The notes beneath the pieces are model-generated. The model saw nothing but the letters and a program-made list of their open reading frames with translations. It searched no databases and was not told the DNA's origin. The position numbers were made by a program, and so were the translations under genes. A DNA stretch of 64,000 nt from Beroe forskalii (Eukaryota > Ctenophora > Nuda > Beroida > Beroidae), in NCBI GenBank assembly GCA_011033025.1, contig WFMF01000174.1:1-64000 (forward strand), read 5' to 3'. Below, one piece after another: positions 1 through 10,442 of this stretch. Position 1 is the first letter of the stretch. Each line of letters starts with the position of its first letter.

Positions 1-3000
1 CCCAGGCAGCTGATATTCGGGCTCTTTGACCAGGACATACACTCCCGAGACACTGCTGACACTGCCCAGGTCTTCTCAGACACCCACAAGATGGTGATGG
101 GAACCCCGGCCCCCGAAAACACCAACTTCGCGGCCCAGTTCGGGCACATGGCAGGTAAGTGGTAACTTGATTAGCTATCATTATAAGCGTCCCAATAATT
201 TGACGAGCTCTCAATTTAGAGAGATGATTGCATTTACCACTTGACAATATTTTCACGCAAAGTCCATTAATCGTATGCCCCGCTGATGGTGTAATAATGG
301 CGCGTATTTTCCACATCACAGTCCTAACCCTCTCTATCTCCAGGCGGGTATGACGCGCACTGAGCAGCCCTAACCCTCACTTCTTCAGGCGGGTATGACG
401 CGCAGTACCACTCTAACCCTCACTTCTTCAGGAGGGTATGACGCGCAGTACTACTCTAACCCTCACTTCTTCAGGAGGGTATGACGCGCAGTACTACTCT
501 AACCCTCATTCCTTCAGGTGGGTATGACGCGCAGTACTACTCTAACCCTCATTCCTTCAGGTGGGTATGACGCGCAGTACTACTCTAACCCTCATTCCTT
601 CAGGTGGGTATGACGCGCAGTACTACTCTAACCCTCTCTATCTTCAGGAGGGTATGACGCGCAGTACTACTCTAACCCTCTCTTCTTCAGGCGGGTATGA
701 CGCGCAGTACTACTCTAACCCTCACTGGGGGGATTGTAGCCCAAAAAAAACCAAGCCCTACCCTATTTTTCGATTCTTGGGCTAGGTTTTTTTTGGTTTT
801 TTTTGGTTTTTTTAGGTTTTTTTTGGGTTACATTTTGGTAATTTCTGGGGCTTTTTCCAATGAATTTTAACTTAAAAATCTGTTGTTTTTGAACATAATT
901 TTCACAGTCAGTGACTCCTAAAGTTTATTTGATGAATAGAAACGGTTATTTTCACACTTTCAGAGCTTGAAGTGCTTAGGTATCACCTAACAGTAAAATG
1001 CACAAGATCGTCTGACTAACTGGTGTCTCTTGCTGACTTGCTGGTAACTCTTGCCTCAGTGACTGGTGACCCATGCCAGACCAAGCTTGTAACTCTTGCC
1101 TAACTCACTGGTGACTATGACCTGATCCAATGGGACCTCAAACCTGAGCGGCTGTGAGGTGGCTTCATTGTTACGCGTCAATCGAATGGACTGATCAAAT
1201 GAAAAACACGCACAATACACTTTTACGATGACTTCCGCGCATATCAGCAAGCGCATTTGTGTGCGTTTTTCATTTGATCACTTCATTTGATCGACGCGGA
1301 ACGATGCAGGTGCCTGACTCCTGGCTGACACGCTGAGTGCTGCCCGGCTTTGCAACTCTTGCCTAATTCACCAGGGTGACTCTGACCTGACCAACTAGGG
1401 CCTCTTTCTCTCTAGCCTGACTGAATAATGACTTTCGTTTGGCTTACTGGTGACCTTTACCCGTTCCAGCCTCCAGGTGAGGATTCTTGCCTGACCAAAT
1501 TGTGACCCAGTTAGGCCTTTTGCCTGAATGCCTCACTGACTGGTGACTCCCCATGATCCAGCTCCCATCGGACCCCAGGTAACTCTTACCTGATCTCCTG
1601 GCGCCTCCTACTTGACCTACTAGCGTCTCTCACCTGACAACGTTACCTGACCTGCTATTACTAAGGAATCTTATCTGACCTACTGCCGACTCTTACCTGG
1701 CCTAGTGACGCTTCTTATCTGACCTACTGACGAATCTTCTCTGACCTTCTTGTGAATCTAACCTGACCTACTTTCGCCCATTACCTGACCATAGGTGACA
1801 GCAGACACTTACCTGTTGACCCAGCTGGTACTTCTTCCCTGACACACTAGTGACACTTAACTTCAAAGCTCAAAAAGGTAACTGTTTTAGCCATTGGCGT
1901 CTCTTGATCCTAGCTGACCTACTCACTTGACCTTCTGATCCAACCTGGCCTACTAGCTTCTCATGATCCTACCTTTCCTACTGGCATCTCCTGATCCTAC
2001 CTGATCTTCTGGCGTCTCCTGATCCTACCTGACCTATAACTGACGTCTCCTGATCCTACCTGATCTTCTGGCGTCTCCTGATTCTACCTGACCTACTGGC
2101 GTCTCCTGATCCTACCTGACCTACTGACATCTGGACTGATCCTACCTGACCTACTGGCATCCCCTGACCCTACCAGAACTACTGGTGTTTCCTGATCCTG
2201 CCTGACGTACTGGCATCTCCTGATCCTACCTTACCTATTGGCGTCTCCTGATCCTACCTGACCTACAGTTGGCGTCACCTGATCCTACCTGAGCATCGTG
2301 ATCCTACCTGACCTACAGCTGGCGTCACCTGATCCTACCTGAGCATCGTGATCCTACCTGACCTACAGCTGGCGTCACCTGATCTTACCTGAGCATCGTG
2401 ATCCTACCTGACCTATTAATGGCATCTTCTGATCCTACCTGACCTACTGGCATCTGGACTGATCCTACCTGACCTATTGGAGACTGGCGTCTCCTGATCC
2501 TACCTGAGCTTCCTAATCCTACCTGAGCTTCCTAATCCTACCTGACATACTGGCGTCTCCCGATCCTACCTGATTCTACCTGACCTACTGGCATCTGGAC
2601 TGATTCTACCTGACCTACTGGCATCTGGACTGTTCCTACCTGACCTACTGGCATCTGGACTGATCCTACCTGACCAATTGGAGACTGGCGTCTCCTGATC
2701 CTACCTGGGCCTCCTAATCCTACCTGACCTACTGGCGTCTCCTGATCTTGCCTAAACCACTGGTGACAACACTAATCTTATGACCCAGCTGGTACTTCTT
2801 GTCTGGCCTACTGCTGATCAAGTAACTCACTGGTGATTCTGACGCGATCTTCTGGCCAAATACCCTCTCACATGAACCAGAGTCTGAACAGACCCTTGGC
2901 GGCATCCTTTTCAGACTCACTTCTCCCAGTGTTAATTACTCAATTATGACTTCACAGCACAGTAAGACACGTTTCATCAACAAGTCGACTCCTGCAAGAA

Positions 3001-4241
3001 GCTGGTGGCACTTGCCTGTCCCTTAGCCACACAGATGACCTTGTGACTTCGTGAAAGATATGCTGAGCATCAATTATCAAGCCTTGCTGACTGATGGAGC
3101 CTTTATCATTGCTTGGTGACTAAGTGCCGACAAACTGGTCTTTTGGTGCCGTTTTGGTCCTTTGTTGCCCCCTTGTGACTCCCAGTTGACTCCCTGCAAC
3201 ACTTCTCTGACCCTCTGGTGACACTAGTCTGACCTGCTTATGAACCCTTCACCCTGACTCTTATCTCACCCTGAGATGTGATGTAACGCTTGGTAAATCC
3301 TTGGCCCTTCGTCATCCGGCCCCTGGTGAACCAAGGACGACCTTTTGAAGGACCCTCGGGTCTAGACTAACCCCTACGTGGTAATGAGTGGCCAGAGCGC
3401 TCTTGTTTAGACCAGTATGGCCTGATTCGATACCTTTTGATCCTTTACTGAACTCCTCTTTAATCACTGTTGAACCAATGTCCCGTGCTATCTCATGATT
3501 TTCCGTTGTACCTTATCAAAAAGCACTGAGTGCTCTAATAAAATGCTCCTCAAATGCTAATAAAGTCCTTAAAATAGTGATTTAGGCCAGCTGTAATGAT
3601 TGAAAACCATTGAGTATCAATAAGAACATGTAAATAACACAAATAACACATTGGTGTGAAATGTCCAAAAAGTTCAAAAAATCCAACCCAAAAAAAAACC
3701 AAAAAAACCAAAAAAAACCGAAAAAAACCAAAAAAAACCAAGCCCTACCCCAAATTTGGGATCTTGGGCTTGGTTTTTTTTGGTTTTTTTTGGTTTTTTT
3801 TGGGCTACAATCCCCCCCTCACTTCTTCAGGAGGGTATGACGCGCAGTACTACTCTAACCCTCTCTTCTTCAGGAGGGTATGACGCGCAGTACTACTCTA
3901 ACCCTCACTTCTTCAGGCGGGTATGACGCGCAGTACTACTCAGACTCTAACCCTCACTTCTTCAGGAGGGTATGACGCGCAGTACTACTCTAACCCTCAC
4001 TTCTTCAGGCGGGTATGACGCGCAGTACTACGGCTACATGTGGAGCAAGGTGTACTGTGAGGACATGTTCCACTCAGTCTTCACAGAGTCAGGAGTACTG
4101 GACCCTGTAGCTGGAACCAAGTATCGGACCTGTATCTTGAAACCTGGTGGCTCTGTGGACGCCTTTGATATGCTCAGGAACATGCTGGGTAGAGAGCCCA
4201 ACTCGGATGCCTTCTTTAGGTCCATTGGCTTTGAGAACTGA
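1..4241 (+). CDS. THOP1: Thimet oligopeptidase / neurolysin-like M3 metallopeptidase, C-terminal two exons (5' end outside window)
   Basis: Two exons are visible: 1-154 (open at the window edge, frame 1, donor GTAAGT) and 4009-4241 (acceptor CTTCAG, stop TGA). Phases agree: exon 1 leaves one base and the last exon supplies two, rebuilding the Gly-Gly-Tyr-Asp-Ala-Gln-Tyr-Tyr segment. The protein ends with the block typical of M3 oligopeptidases: [20 protein letters not shown], then a CILKPGGS motif and a final FLGR-like stretch (here MLGREP). In this family the GGYDAQYY loop lies near the substrate-binding hinge; the zinc-binding HExxH lies upstream and is not in the window. The enzyme cleaves short peptides in the cytosol. 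Neurolysin is the alternative subfamily and cannot be excluded from the C-terminus alone. The intron of 3854 bases is unusual: its two ends consist of copies of its own 3' splice junction, and an inserted element fills the middle. Confidence 0.9.
322..726 (+). repeat. 43-bp tandem repeat made of the 3' splice junction of the final M3 peptidase exon (left block)
   Basis: About nine units, mostly 43 bp apart, each holding a pyrimidine-rich TTCAG acceptor followed by GGNGGGTATGACGCGCAGTA, which is the start of the real exon at 4009. Acceptor AGs end near 343, 388, 431, 474, 517, 560, 603, 647 and 690. The period is not a multiple of three, so use of an upstream acceptor normally shifts frame. 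Several units show point variants (CAGGCGG, CAGGAGG, CAGGTGG). Confidence 0.92.
727..3817. mobile_element. Non-autonomous terminal-inverted-repeat element, 3.09 kb, with 6-bp target duplication
   Basis: The left end begins GGGGGGATTGTAGCCC followed by eight A and CCAA; the right end is its exact reverse complement over about 28 bp (3790-3817). The flanks are CTCACT at 721-726 and CTCACT at 3818-3823, a perfect 6-bp target-site duplication that rejoins one unit of the 43-bp array. Both ends also carry subterminal A8CC/GGT8 runs that fold back on themselves (about 733-830 and 3680-3805). No transposase-like reading frame is visible; most of the interior is degenerate satellite. The superfamily is not assigned. 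Confidence 0.85.
980..3540. repeat. Degenerate satellite inside the TIR element
   Basis: Loose tandem repeats on the theme CTGACCTACTGGTGACTCTT turn, between about 1900 and 2760, into a clear array of units like CTGGCGTCTCCTGATCCTAC with period near 25-35 bases and some higher-order units (for example the GAGCATCGTGATCC segment at 2290-2410). No coding capacity is seen. Confidence 0.75.
3818..4008 (+). repeat. 43-bp splice-acceptor tandem repeat (right block)
   Basis: Five acceptor copies, AG ending at 3830, 3873, 3916, 3965 and 4008; the last is the functional-looking one in phase with the upstream exon and followed by GGCTACATGTGG rather than by the next repeat. One unit has a 6-base insertion (near 3935). 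This is the continuation of the block at 322-726, split by the inserted element. Confidence 0.9.
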
Positions 4242-4572
4242 GGCGTGTTAAATATAATATGTTAATTTATTGATTTTAACTCAGCTAGGTTAATTCATAT
4301 CATCGTAGGGTATTAGGGAGGTTTTTGAGAGAGTTCGAACATTTCAAGCTACACTTTAATATCGATAAACATACAGCCAGTTCATCGATTATGCCTTTTT
4401 CTGATCAGTTGATCTGACCACACTTACAATTACACTCTGGTATTGTCATTGCATTATCGTGTCTTCACACGGAACAATACACAGAATGATATTGTTTCTT
4501 GTACTCCCAATCTGATTCACCTTCGAGCTATTGTCTTTTATTTCAAGTTAGTGAGTTACCTGTGAATCTGTG
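4242..4572. other. Intergenic: 3' flank of M3 peptidase and 5' flank of SLC27-like gene
   Basis: AT-rich, no open frame of note. A pyrimidine-rich stretch ending TTTCAAG at 4547 lies 25 bases before the ATG at 4573 and could be a 5'UTR or trans-splice acceptor. Confidence 0.5.
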
Positions 4573-6945
4573 ATGAATGTTGAAGACATTTCTGACCCCA
4601 GTACCACTCTATATCTCCTGCTTTCCTCTTTCCTTCTGATATGTCTCACTGCAATCCTAATCTCCCACCACTGGACTACATTAGACATCAGAAGACGGTT
4701 TAGAGAGTGTCTGCTAAAATTAGACATTGAAAGACGGTTTAAAGAGTGTCTGCTAACATTAGACATCGAAAGAAGGTGCAAGGATTTCCAGCTCCTACTC
4801 CGCTGGGTCTCCCTCTTCCCTTCCTACCTCTCCCTCCGAGACATCTCAGGACCTGAGCTGTGGAGTGACTCGGTGACCAGATTCCCAGATAATCCCTTCC
4901 TCTTCGACCTGACTTTCAGACAGGTGGACAGGATGGCGGCACAGCTGCACCTTCACATATTCCGTCCTTTGGTGGACAGACACTCGTCAGCCAGCACTGC
5001 TTCATCTGAAAACCGGGAGAAAAGCAGAGCTACTTCATCAGACCACTTGACTGAAACAAGCACTGCTTCTTCATCGAAATACATAAACTTCTTTAGGATG
5101 TGGAAATACTTCATTGAAGCTTTTTCAAGACCTTTTTGCTCAGAAGGCTCATCTTCCCCCATGGAAAAGGCTCTCTCCCCAGACACCCCACATCCCCCTG
5201 CTATAGGGGTGTATGTTGAGGACCCCAGACTAGTCATCCTGTGCATGGTAGTGGGACTGAAGTACCGTATCCCTCTTGTAATGTACCACTTGTGCGCAGT
5301 CGGTAGCTTATTACGTCATCAGCTGGCAAGTCTCCAAGATAGTGTGGACCATATTGTGGTGTCTGCAGGGAGGGTGGATCAGCTGGTAGCCATTGGTGGG
5401 TGGAAGGTTGTGAGTGGTGAGGGAATGAGTGGATTGGGCGCTGAGGGAATGAGTGGATTGGGCACTGAGGGGCTCTGTGTGCTGGAGAGAGATGAAGAAA
5501 ATAGGCGCTCAAATCTAGAACGACCTCTTGAAAACTGCAGCAATACATTTGTCGTTTTCTTCACCAGTGGCACCACAGGCTTCTCCAAACCAGTAGAGAT
5601 CACCGTCACCAAGTTAGCCCTGACGGGTATTCTATTTGCCCAAGAGTTCAGTGTCACATCAGCTGATATCATCTTGACGATATCGCCTAGTAGCCGGATG
5701 ATATGGCACATAGCAACGGCCTTAGCAACGGGATGCAGAATCCACCCTCACAACAACTTATCTACTGTTCCGCGAGATATTGACGCTACTATCGTCTACA
5801 CTGGCTTCCAAATGACTATAGACTTGGTAGAGAGTATGTGCACAGAGCAACACGAGCTACCTAACGTTAGGATTTGGTGTGTTTTGGGCTTCCCTGGGAC
5901 TACAGCTGCCAGGATAGCATCTCATTGGAGGGGGAGGAGCATGAGAAACAAGCCTCAACTTGTTAATTACTACGGTGCAACGGAGGGCATCGTCGCGCTG
6001 TTTAACAGTTGTCATGACAACACATCTGGAGACGTTTTACCATCAAATGACGTCACTACATCCCATAATGACAGGACAACATCCCAAAGTGGCATGACAA
6101 CATCCCATAATGACATCATATCATCCCTCTCCAATGACATCAGAGCGTGTGGGTACCGTAACAAGTACTGGATAACCTGTCCCATTCAGCTAGTGAGAGT
6201 GAAGGAAGGGGATGAAATCCCGATCAGGGATCCCAGGACGGGACTGTGCGAGACAGTAGTGGGTGAAGGGACAGGTGTTTTGGTGCGGAAGGTTAACAGA
6301 TGGAATGTTTGTAATCGGTATCTTATTGGGGAGAGTTCAGAGAAGGAAAGTGAAGGGATAGAACCGAAAGAAAGGAATGATATTGAGACTGAGGGACGAG
6401 ATTCAAGTGTCAGAGAAAAGGGAGATACATCTGTCGTTAATCCCACCTCGGATAGCAGCCTCTGCAGCACTATCCGCAACGTTTTGAAACCAGAAGACGA
6501 GTATTACAACACCAGGGAAGTAATGAGGGACGATGGACGAGGAAACCTTTACTTTGTCAGACGGTGTGGCGACAACTTCCGTTACAGGAACGTGAACACT
6601 TCCTGCGCGCACGTGGAAAACATCGTTTCCATGGTGCGTGGTGTGCACGTGTGCGCGGTAGTGGCAGTGCCACACCCACTGTACATAAACAGGGTGGGTT
6701 TAGTGGCAGTGCAGCTGTCCCCCGGGATGGTAAGGGGTGATGTAAAGGGGATCTTGTCAGGGATTTACCAGCAGTTGGCTCAGAATAATGATAGTAAACC
6801 TCTGTTTGTGAGGATTGTGGAGAAGATGGAGCTCTTGGAAACGATGAAGATAGACAAGCAGAGGTTGAGAAGGGAGGGTTTTCAGGGTGTGAGTGAGGTG
6901 TACGTTCTTAATGAGGAGGAGGGTACCTACGTGAAGTTAACCTGA
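4573..6945 (+). CDS. Divergent SLC27/FATP-like very-long-chain acyl-CoA synthetase, intronless
   Basis: One uninterrupted frame of 790 aa from ATG 4573. A hydrophobic segment near residues 12-30 would anchor it to a membrane. The AMP-binding (P-loop-like) motif FFTSGTTGFSKP is near residue 330, YYGATEG (A5-type motif, as in the FATP YGATEGN) near 465, GDNFRYRNVNTS (FATP GDTFRWKGENVSTTE) near 665, and REGFQGVSEVYVLNEEEGTY close to the end matches the FATP C-terminus. These support ATP-dependent acyl-CoA formation and fatty-acid uptake at ER or plasma membrane. It differs from usual members by length (family about 620-690 aa), low-complexity inserts around 490-530 and 590-630, and three tandem 13-residue repeats beginning LDIRRRFRECLL at about 39-75. 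The hinge lysine and catalytic Arg/Lys are not all clear, so activity is uncertain. Confidence 0.75.
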   Translation: MNVEDISDPSTTLYLLLSSFLLICLTAILISHHWTTLDIRRRFRECLLKLDIERRFKECLLTLDIERRCKDFQLLLRWVSLFPSYLSLRDISGPELWSDSVTRFPDNPFLFDLTFRQVDRMAAQLHLHIFRPLVDRHSSASTASSENREKSRATSSDHLTETSTASSSKYINFFRMWKYFIEAFSRPFCSEGSSSPMEKALSPDTPHPPAIGVYVEDPRLVILCMVVGLKYRIPLVMYHLCAVGSLLRHQLASLQDSVDHIVVSAGRVDQLVAIGGWKVVSGEGMSGLGAEGMSGLGTEGLCVLERDEENRRSNLERPLENCSNTFVVFFTSGTTGFSKPVEITVTKLALTGILFAQEFSVTSADIILTISPSSRMIWHIATALATGCRIHPHNNLSTVPRDIDATIVYTGFQMTIDLVESMCTEQHELPNVRIWCVLGFPGTTAARIASHWRGRSMRNKPQLVNYYGATEGIVALFNSCHDNTSGDVLPSNDVTTSHNDRTTSQSGMTTSHNDIISSLSNDIRACGYRNKYWITCPIQLVRVKEGDEIPIRDPRTGLCETVVGEGTGVLVRKVNRWNVCNRYLIGESSEKESEGIEPKERNDIETEGRDSSVREKGDTSVVNPTSDSSLCSTIRNVLKPEDEYYNTREVMRDDGRGNLYFVRRCGDNFRYRNVNTSCAHVENIVSMVRGVHVCAVVAVPHPLYINRVGLVAVQLSPGMVRGDVKGILSGIYQQLAQNNDSKPLFVRIVEKMELLETMKIDKQRLRREGFQGVSEVYVLNEEEGTYVKLT

Positions 6946-7897
6946 TGGTGTGTGAAATGGGTTCTGCGGTCTATTCACTGTTCACACTGTTTTGTTTGAG
7001 ATGAATTTTCTAACAATTGGGTTTCTCTTTCAATATTGTATTTGGAATGATCCTGATTTCTTATCTCCAATCTTTACTTGTACTTTGTAGTCATCAGTCA
7101 TTATGCTCGAAAACATATTTTTCCTGTCACCTGCACCATTCATCGAACTTTTAGTTTTAAGCGATTAAAACTACTCTTGTCCAAGCTGTGCTGAGCACTG
7201 AGCAATCATTATCAAGTACTTAAAAAACTTGCCATGTCACGCGTCATGTCCCCCATAGCGAGATACCACCATCAAATTATACCAATGCAGTTGTGCGTGT
7301 TAACTTAATCTGCTAAAGCCTGCCTACAGCAGGCTACTGTAGTGCGATATGCTGCAGCTTGTGAGTTATACCGTGTAAATGTTTGAGTAAATATCTCCAG
7401 AGACTCGAGACTGTTATCGAAAGTGGCTGCTTTGTTACACAATATCGTTTTTATATGAGATGTTCATTGTTCTGTATCACGGAGGTGAGATTTTCCTTTT
7501 GAGTTTTGATAGCTGATGATATGCCTCCTTTTATTTGTAGTGTTGGTTTTGAAATAAAATTCCATATAATAGGCCAGCGCCTATCACTATCAGATCCATT
7601 TTGGGTAAAATTAAATCCCGAGGGCCTAGCCCGAACTCCGAAGGATGTGTCCAGTTAAGATCTGCAGCCCGTAGTACTAGCAAGTGATACACTTTCAGTG
7701 CTATGCTTTAGGCAGAGTGAGACTCGGTACATTTGGCGCGATTTCTCGTGGCTTGCCAGTAGATTTCACATTTTGTGAAAAGTGTCTTGGGGCTTCTTAA
7801 GTATCACTTGAAAAATAAATTTTTCGCACGAAAAATCGAGCGAAATGTGCCGACTCTGCCTACTACGGTACTACCTAGCCGTACAACTGCAAGTACA

Positions 7898-8512
7898 AGT
7901 GTGCAACTGGCAGTTCGAACTGCAGTTTCGTGTACGCGGCGCGAAGTTTGCGCGACTTACTGACATTTTATTTGCAGTTTTTGTGTGCGCGGCGTAAGTA
8001 TGCGCGGAGTGAAGACAGTTTCACAGATAATAATATTATCTGTGAAACTGTCTCATGTCTTCACTCCGCGCATACTTACGCCGCGCACACAAAAACTGCA
8101 AATAAAATGTCAGTAAGTTTAAGTCGCGCAAATAATATCTGTGAAACTGTCTTTGTACTCCGCGCCAACTTACGCATATGTGTCTTCATAGGTCGAAAAC
8201 AACAGGTTGAAAAGTAGGTCAAAAAGAAGGTCGAAAGGACACCGACATGTAGAATTTTACTGTGCCCCAGTCTGGATGGTTTTCACTCATCTCTGGAAGT
8301 GGATGGTTTTCCTCATCTCTCTTGAAGTTGAAGATTGAAAGCATAATCTGCAATTTCCAAGCCAAGAAGGGTCTTTATTGAGCCCTTTCTACCTACCTTT
8401 TCAACCTACTTTTCGACCTGTGCTGTTGCTTCCAACCTATGAGCACACATATCAGTAAGTGTAACGCCACGCACACAAAATGAAAAACTGCAGTTCGAAC
8501 TGTCAGTGTCAC
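7898..8512. mobile_element. Composite nested hairpin (MITE-like) element
   Basis: Core palindrome about 7951-8129: the left arm TTTGCAGTTTTTGTGTGCGC..., through TTTCACAGATAATA, is mirrored with very few changes by ATTATCTGTGAAACTGTC... into GCGCACACAAAAACTGCAAA. Outside it, GGCAGTTCGAACTGCAGTTT (7910-7926) pairs with AACTGCAGTTCGAACTG (8483-8500), and GGTCGAAAACAACAGGTTGAAAAG (8191-8214, split here in two parts) pairs with CTTTTCAACCTACTTTTCG (8396-8416). No transposase is present. Palindromes are stacked inside one another, suggesting repeated insertion of related elements. Confidence 0.65.
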
Positions 8513-8577
8513 CACAATTGTACCGAACCCCCGCGAACGACGCGAAAATAGGGGTGTACGACGTACGTGACGTACGT

Positions 8578-8641
8578 GTTAAGCAAACGCACACCTATGC
8601 GGGCTTTGGAATCCTTATCCACTGGTGTGCGTTTGCTTAAC
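8578..8641. repeat. 18-bp perfect inverted repeat hairpin
   Basis: GTTAAGCAAACGCACACC at 8578-8595 and its exact reverse complement at 8624-8641, with a 28-base loop containing TATGCGGGCTTTGG, a motif shared with the element at 35164-35930. Confidence 0.8.
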
Positions 8642-8739
8642 TGTCTGAATTTTCAGCGTTACTTATTTTAGCGTGGCTCCTTGCCCACGTGCAGCCTAAT
8701 TATATGACCCGCATATTTCAAAATCATTTACATTACCAG

Positions 8740-9889
8740 TTGACGCGGTGAAGGAAACCCTGCTGAACCCGGACTGCCAGATTCTCAACTTGCTTTACAG
8801 CATGAAGGAGCTAGCCGGACTGGTAGATGAGCCGGGAGACATCGACCTCTGCACGGTCCAGGGGTGTGTGGCTAACCTCTCCTGCAACAACCCCCGGTCA
8901 AACGCCAAGGTGCTGCTACAAAACAGGGCTGCCTACGTTCTAGTCAGAGTCATCCGTGAGTTAAATTAGAAATAAATGTTAAACTAGGGCACTAGGCAGT
9001 AGGCCGAAGACCGGGAAGCAGGAGTCAAAAAAATTTCTCTGCGGATTTCGGTCTTTTATCATTAATCAGTATCACGCAATTTCTGAAATACAGCCAACAA
9101 TTGGGTCAATTGGAAATGGAAATCACATATTGCATTTGCTGATTGCTCGTGCAACTGCAGATAATTATAAAACACTTCTCCCGCAGGAAATGACAACTAC
9201 ATCAGATACTTCCCTCTCTGTCACCAATCCTTACAGACCAAGGACTTCCTACAGGCCCTCAGAGGTAACAGGCTCTGCAAATATGCACTTTGGATGGACG
9301 ATCGCTTTAAGTTTAAACTAAATTGAAGAACAAGGGAATTCAAAATACCGCACTTCATCAGAAACATAGCGTGTGATAATAAAATGGTGCTGTTAACGCC
9401 TGCCATTAAAGCATTAACTGTTAAAACTTTACAATCTCTCAGACCAGGAAAGGACGATAGGATCCGGTACAATCCGCACTACTCTGGGTCGGAACAGTCC
9501 CTCCGCCTATACAGACTCTAGCAACTCCAGCAGCAACAAGGACCCGTGCAGGTTCGGTAGTCATAGTGCGACATTTCATCCCAGGACATTTCAATTAATT
9601 CATCTCACGACACTTCGTCTCACCTCAGGACATTCCGTTCTGTCCTGATAATAGCCCTAATTCTTAGCTCTAACCCTAACACACCCCAAATTTTGCGGGG
9701 AATGGAAATATTACGAGATGAAGTGCATCGTGAGATGAAACCTCGGTTCCCCGCAGGTTCCTCGAGGACATATCAAGTGTGGTGAAGCTCAGCTCGAGGC
9801 GGAACAAGAAACCATCGCTCCTGGGAGCCAGCTCAGGGTCAACTTTCAGTGTATCAAGTGCTGCTAAACGTAACACTATGTACAAGTAG
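8740..9889 (+). CDS. Armadillo-repeat-like protein, last four exons (5' end not found)
   Basis: Exons 8740-8955, 9187-9264, 9443-9551 and 9757-9889 join in phase through all three introns and end at TAG 9887-9889. The first exon encodes helical sequence with VQGCVANLSCNNPRSN followed by VLLQNRAAYVLVRVI, which resembles an armadillo/HEAT unit (the VQGCLANLA-NNP-N pattern). The second continues with NDNYIRYFPLCHQSLQTKDF. The last two encode a Ser/Thr/Arg-rich tail (TIGSGTIRTTLGRNSPSAY; KLSSRRNKKPSLLGASSGS), likely disordered and phosphorylatable. I cannot name the protein. Exon 1 needs an upstream exon supplying one base, so the start is missing. Introns are short (178-231 bases). Confidence 0.7.
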
Positions 9890-10442
9890 ATAAGGATAAA
9901 GTAGATAAGGATAGAGGATGTAGAATTTAGGAGCGTGGATAAAGAATTGTGAAATTCATAAAAGTGAGGCATAAACATTAATCAATCTTAAAAACAATTT
10001 TTCTTCCTCAATGTTTGTTTCATCATGACTCTTGCGTGATGCCTTCTATCGGCTGTTTACAGTAAATATTTGGCAATCTATAATTTAGCAGAGTTCTTTC
10101 GATTGTTCATCGTACTGTTTTGAACTGGAATCTATGATAAGGTTCTGATGGAATCCCAGTAGGAGTTTTTTTGGTCGATTTCTGTGTTTGTACCGGGTAC
10201 CGGCCGTTTTAAAATGCAGTGTAACATCGTAAAGCTATGATTTCATATTGGTCCTTGGACCTACAGTTTGAGTTCCTCGGATACCAGACCTTATATTTTA
10301 ATTTACCAGTACTTGATCTTTTTCCGCATATCACCATCCTTGACGGTCGTGTAAAGACGTGATCTGATCGATAGAACTAGAGGCAGTTCATGGTTTTCTT
10401 GAAGCACCGACGTTGCTGAATGATGATGTTGCTGGTTGTGTA
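9890..10442. other. Spacer between convergent genes
   Basis: AT-rich; 3' flanks of the armadillo-like gene (+) and of the orphan gene (-). No feature recognised. Confidence 0.4.

Larger units (their letters stand above)
6946..8739. other. Gene-poor spacer with nested inverted repeats
   Basis: Contains the probable poly(A) region of the SLC27-like gene and the inverted-repeat elements annotated separately. The 5' exons of the armadillo-like gene must lie here or be missed: its first visible exon starts with an acceptor at 8739 and needs one upstream base, but no convincing exon was found. Confidence 0.4.

Noticed and set aside
561-785. Open frame rich in [11 protein letters not shown] repeats
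   Set aside because: It reads through the tandem acceptor copies; it is intronic and has no own start or 3' structure.
3656-3883. Lys/Pro-rich open frame ([12 protein letters not shown])
   Set aside because: Translation of the A8CC/GGT8 end of the TIR element; no real gene.
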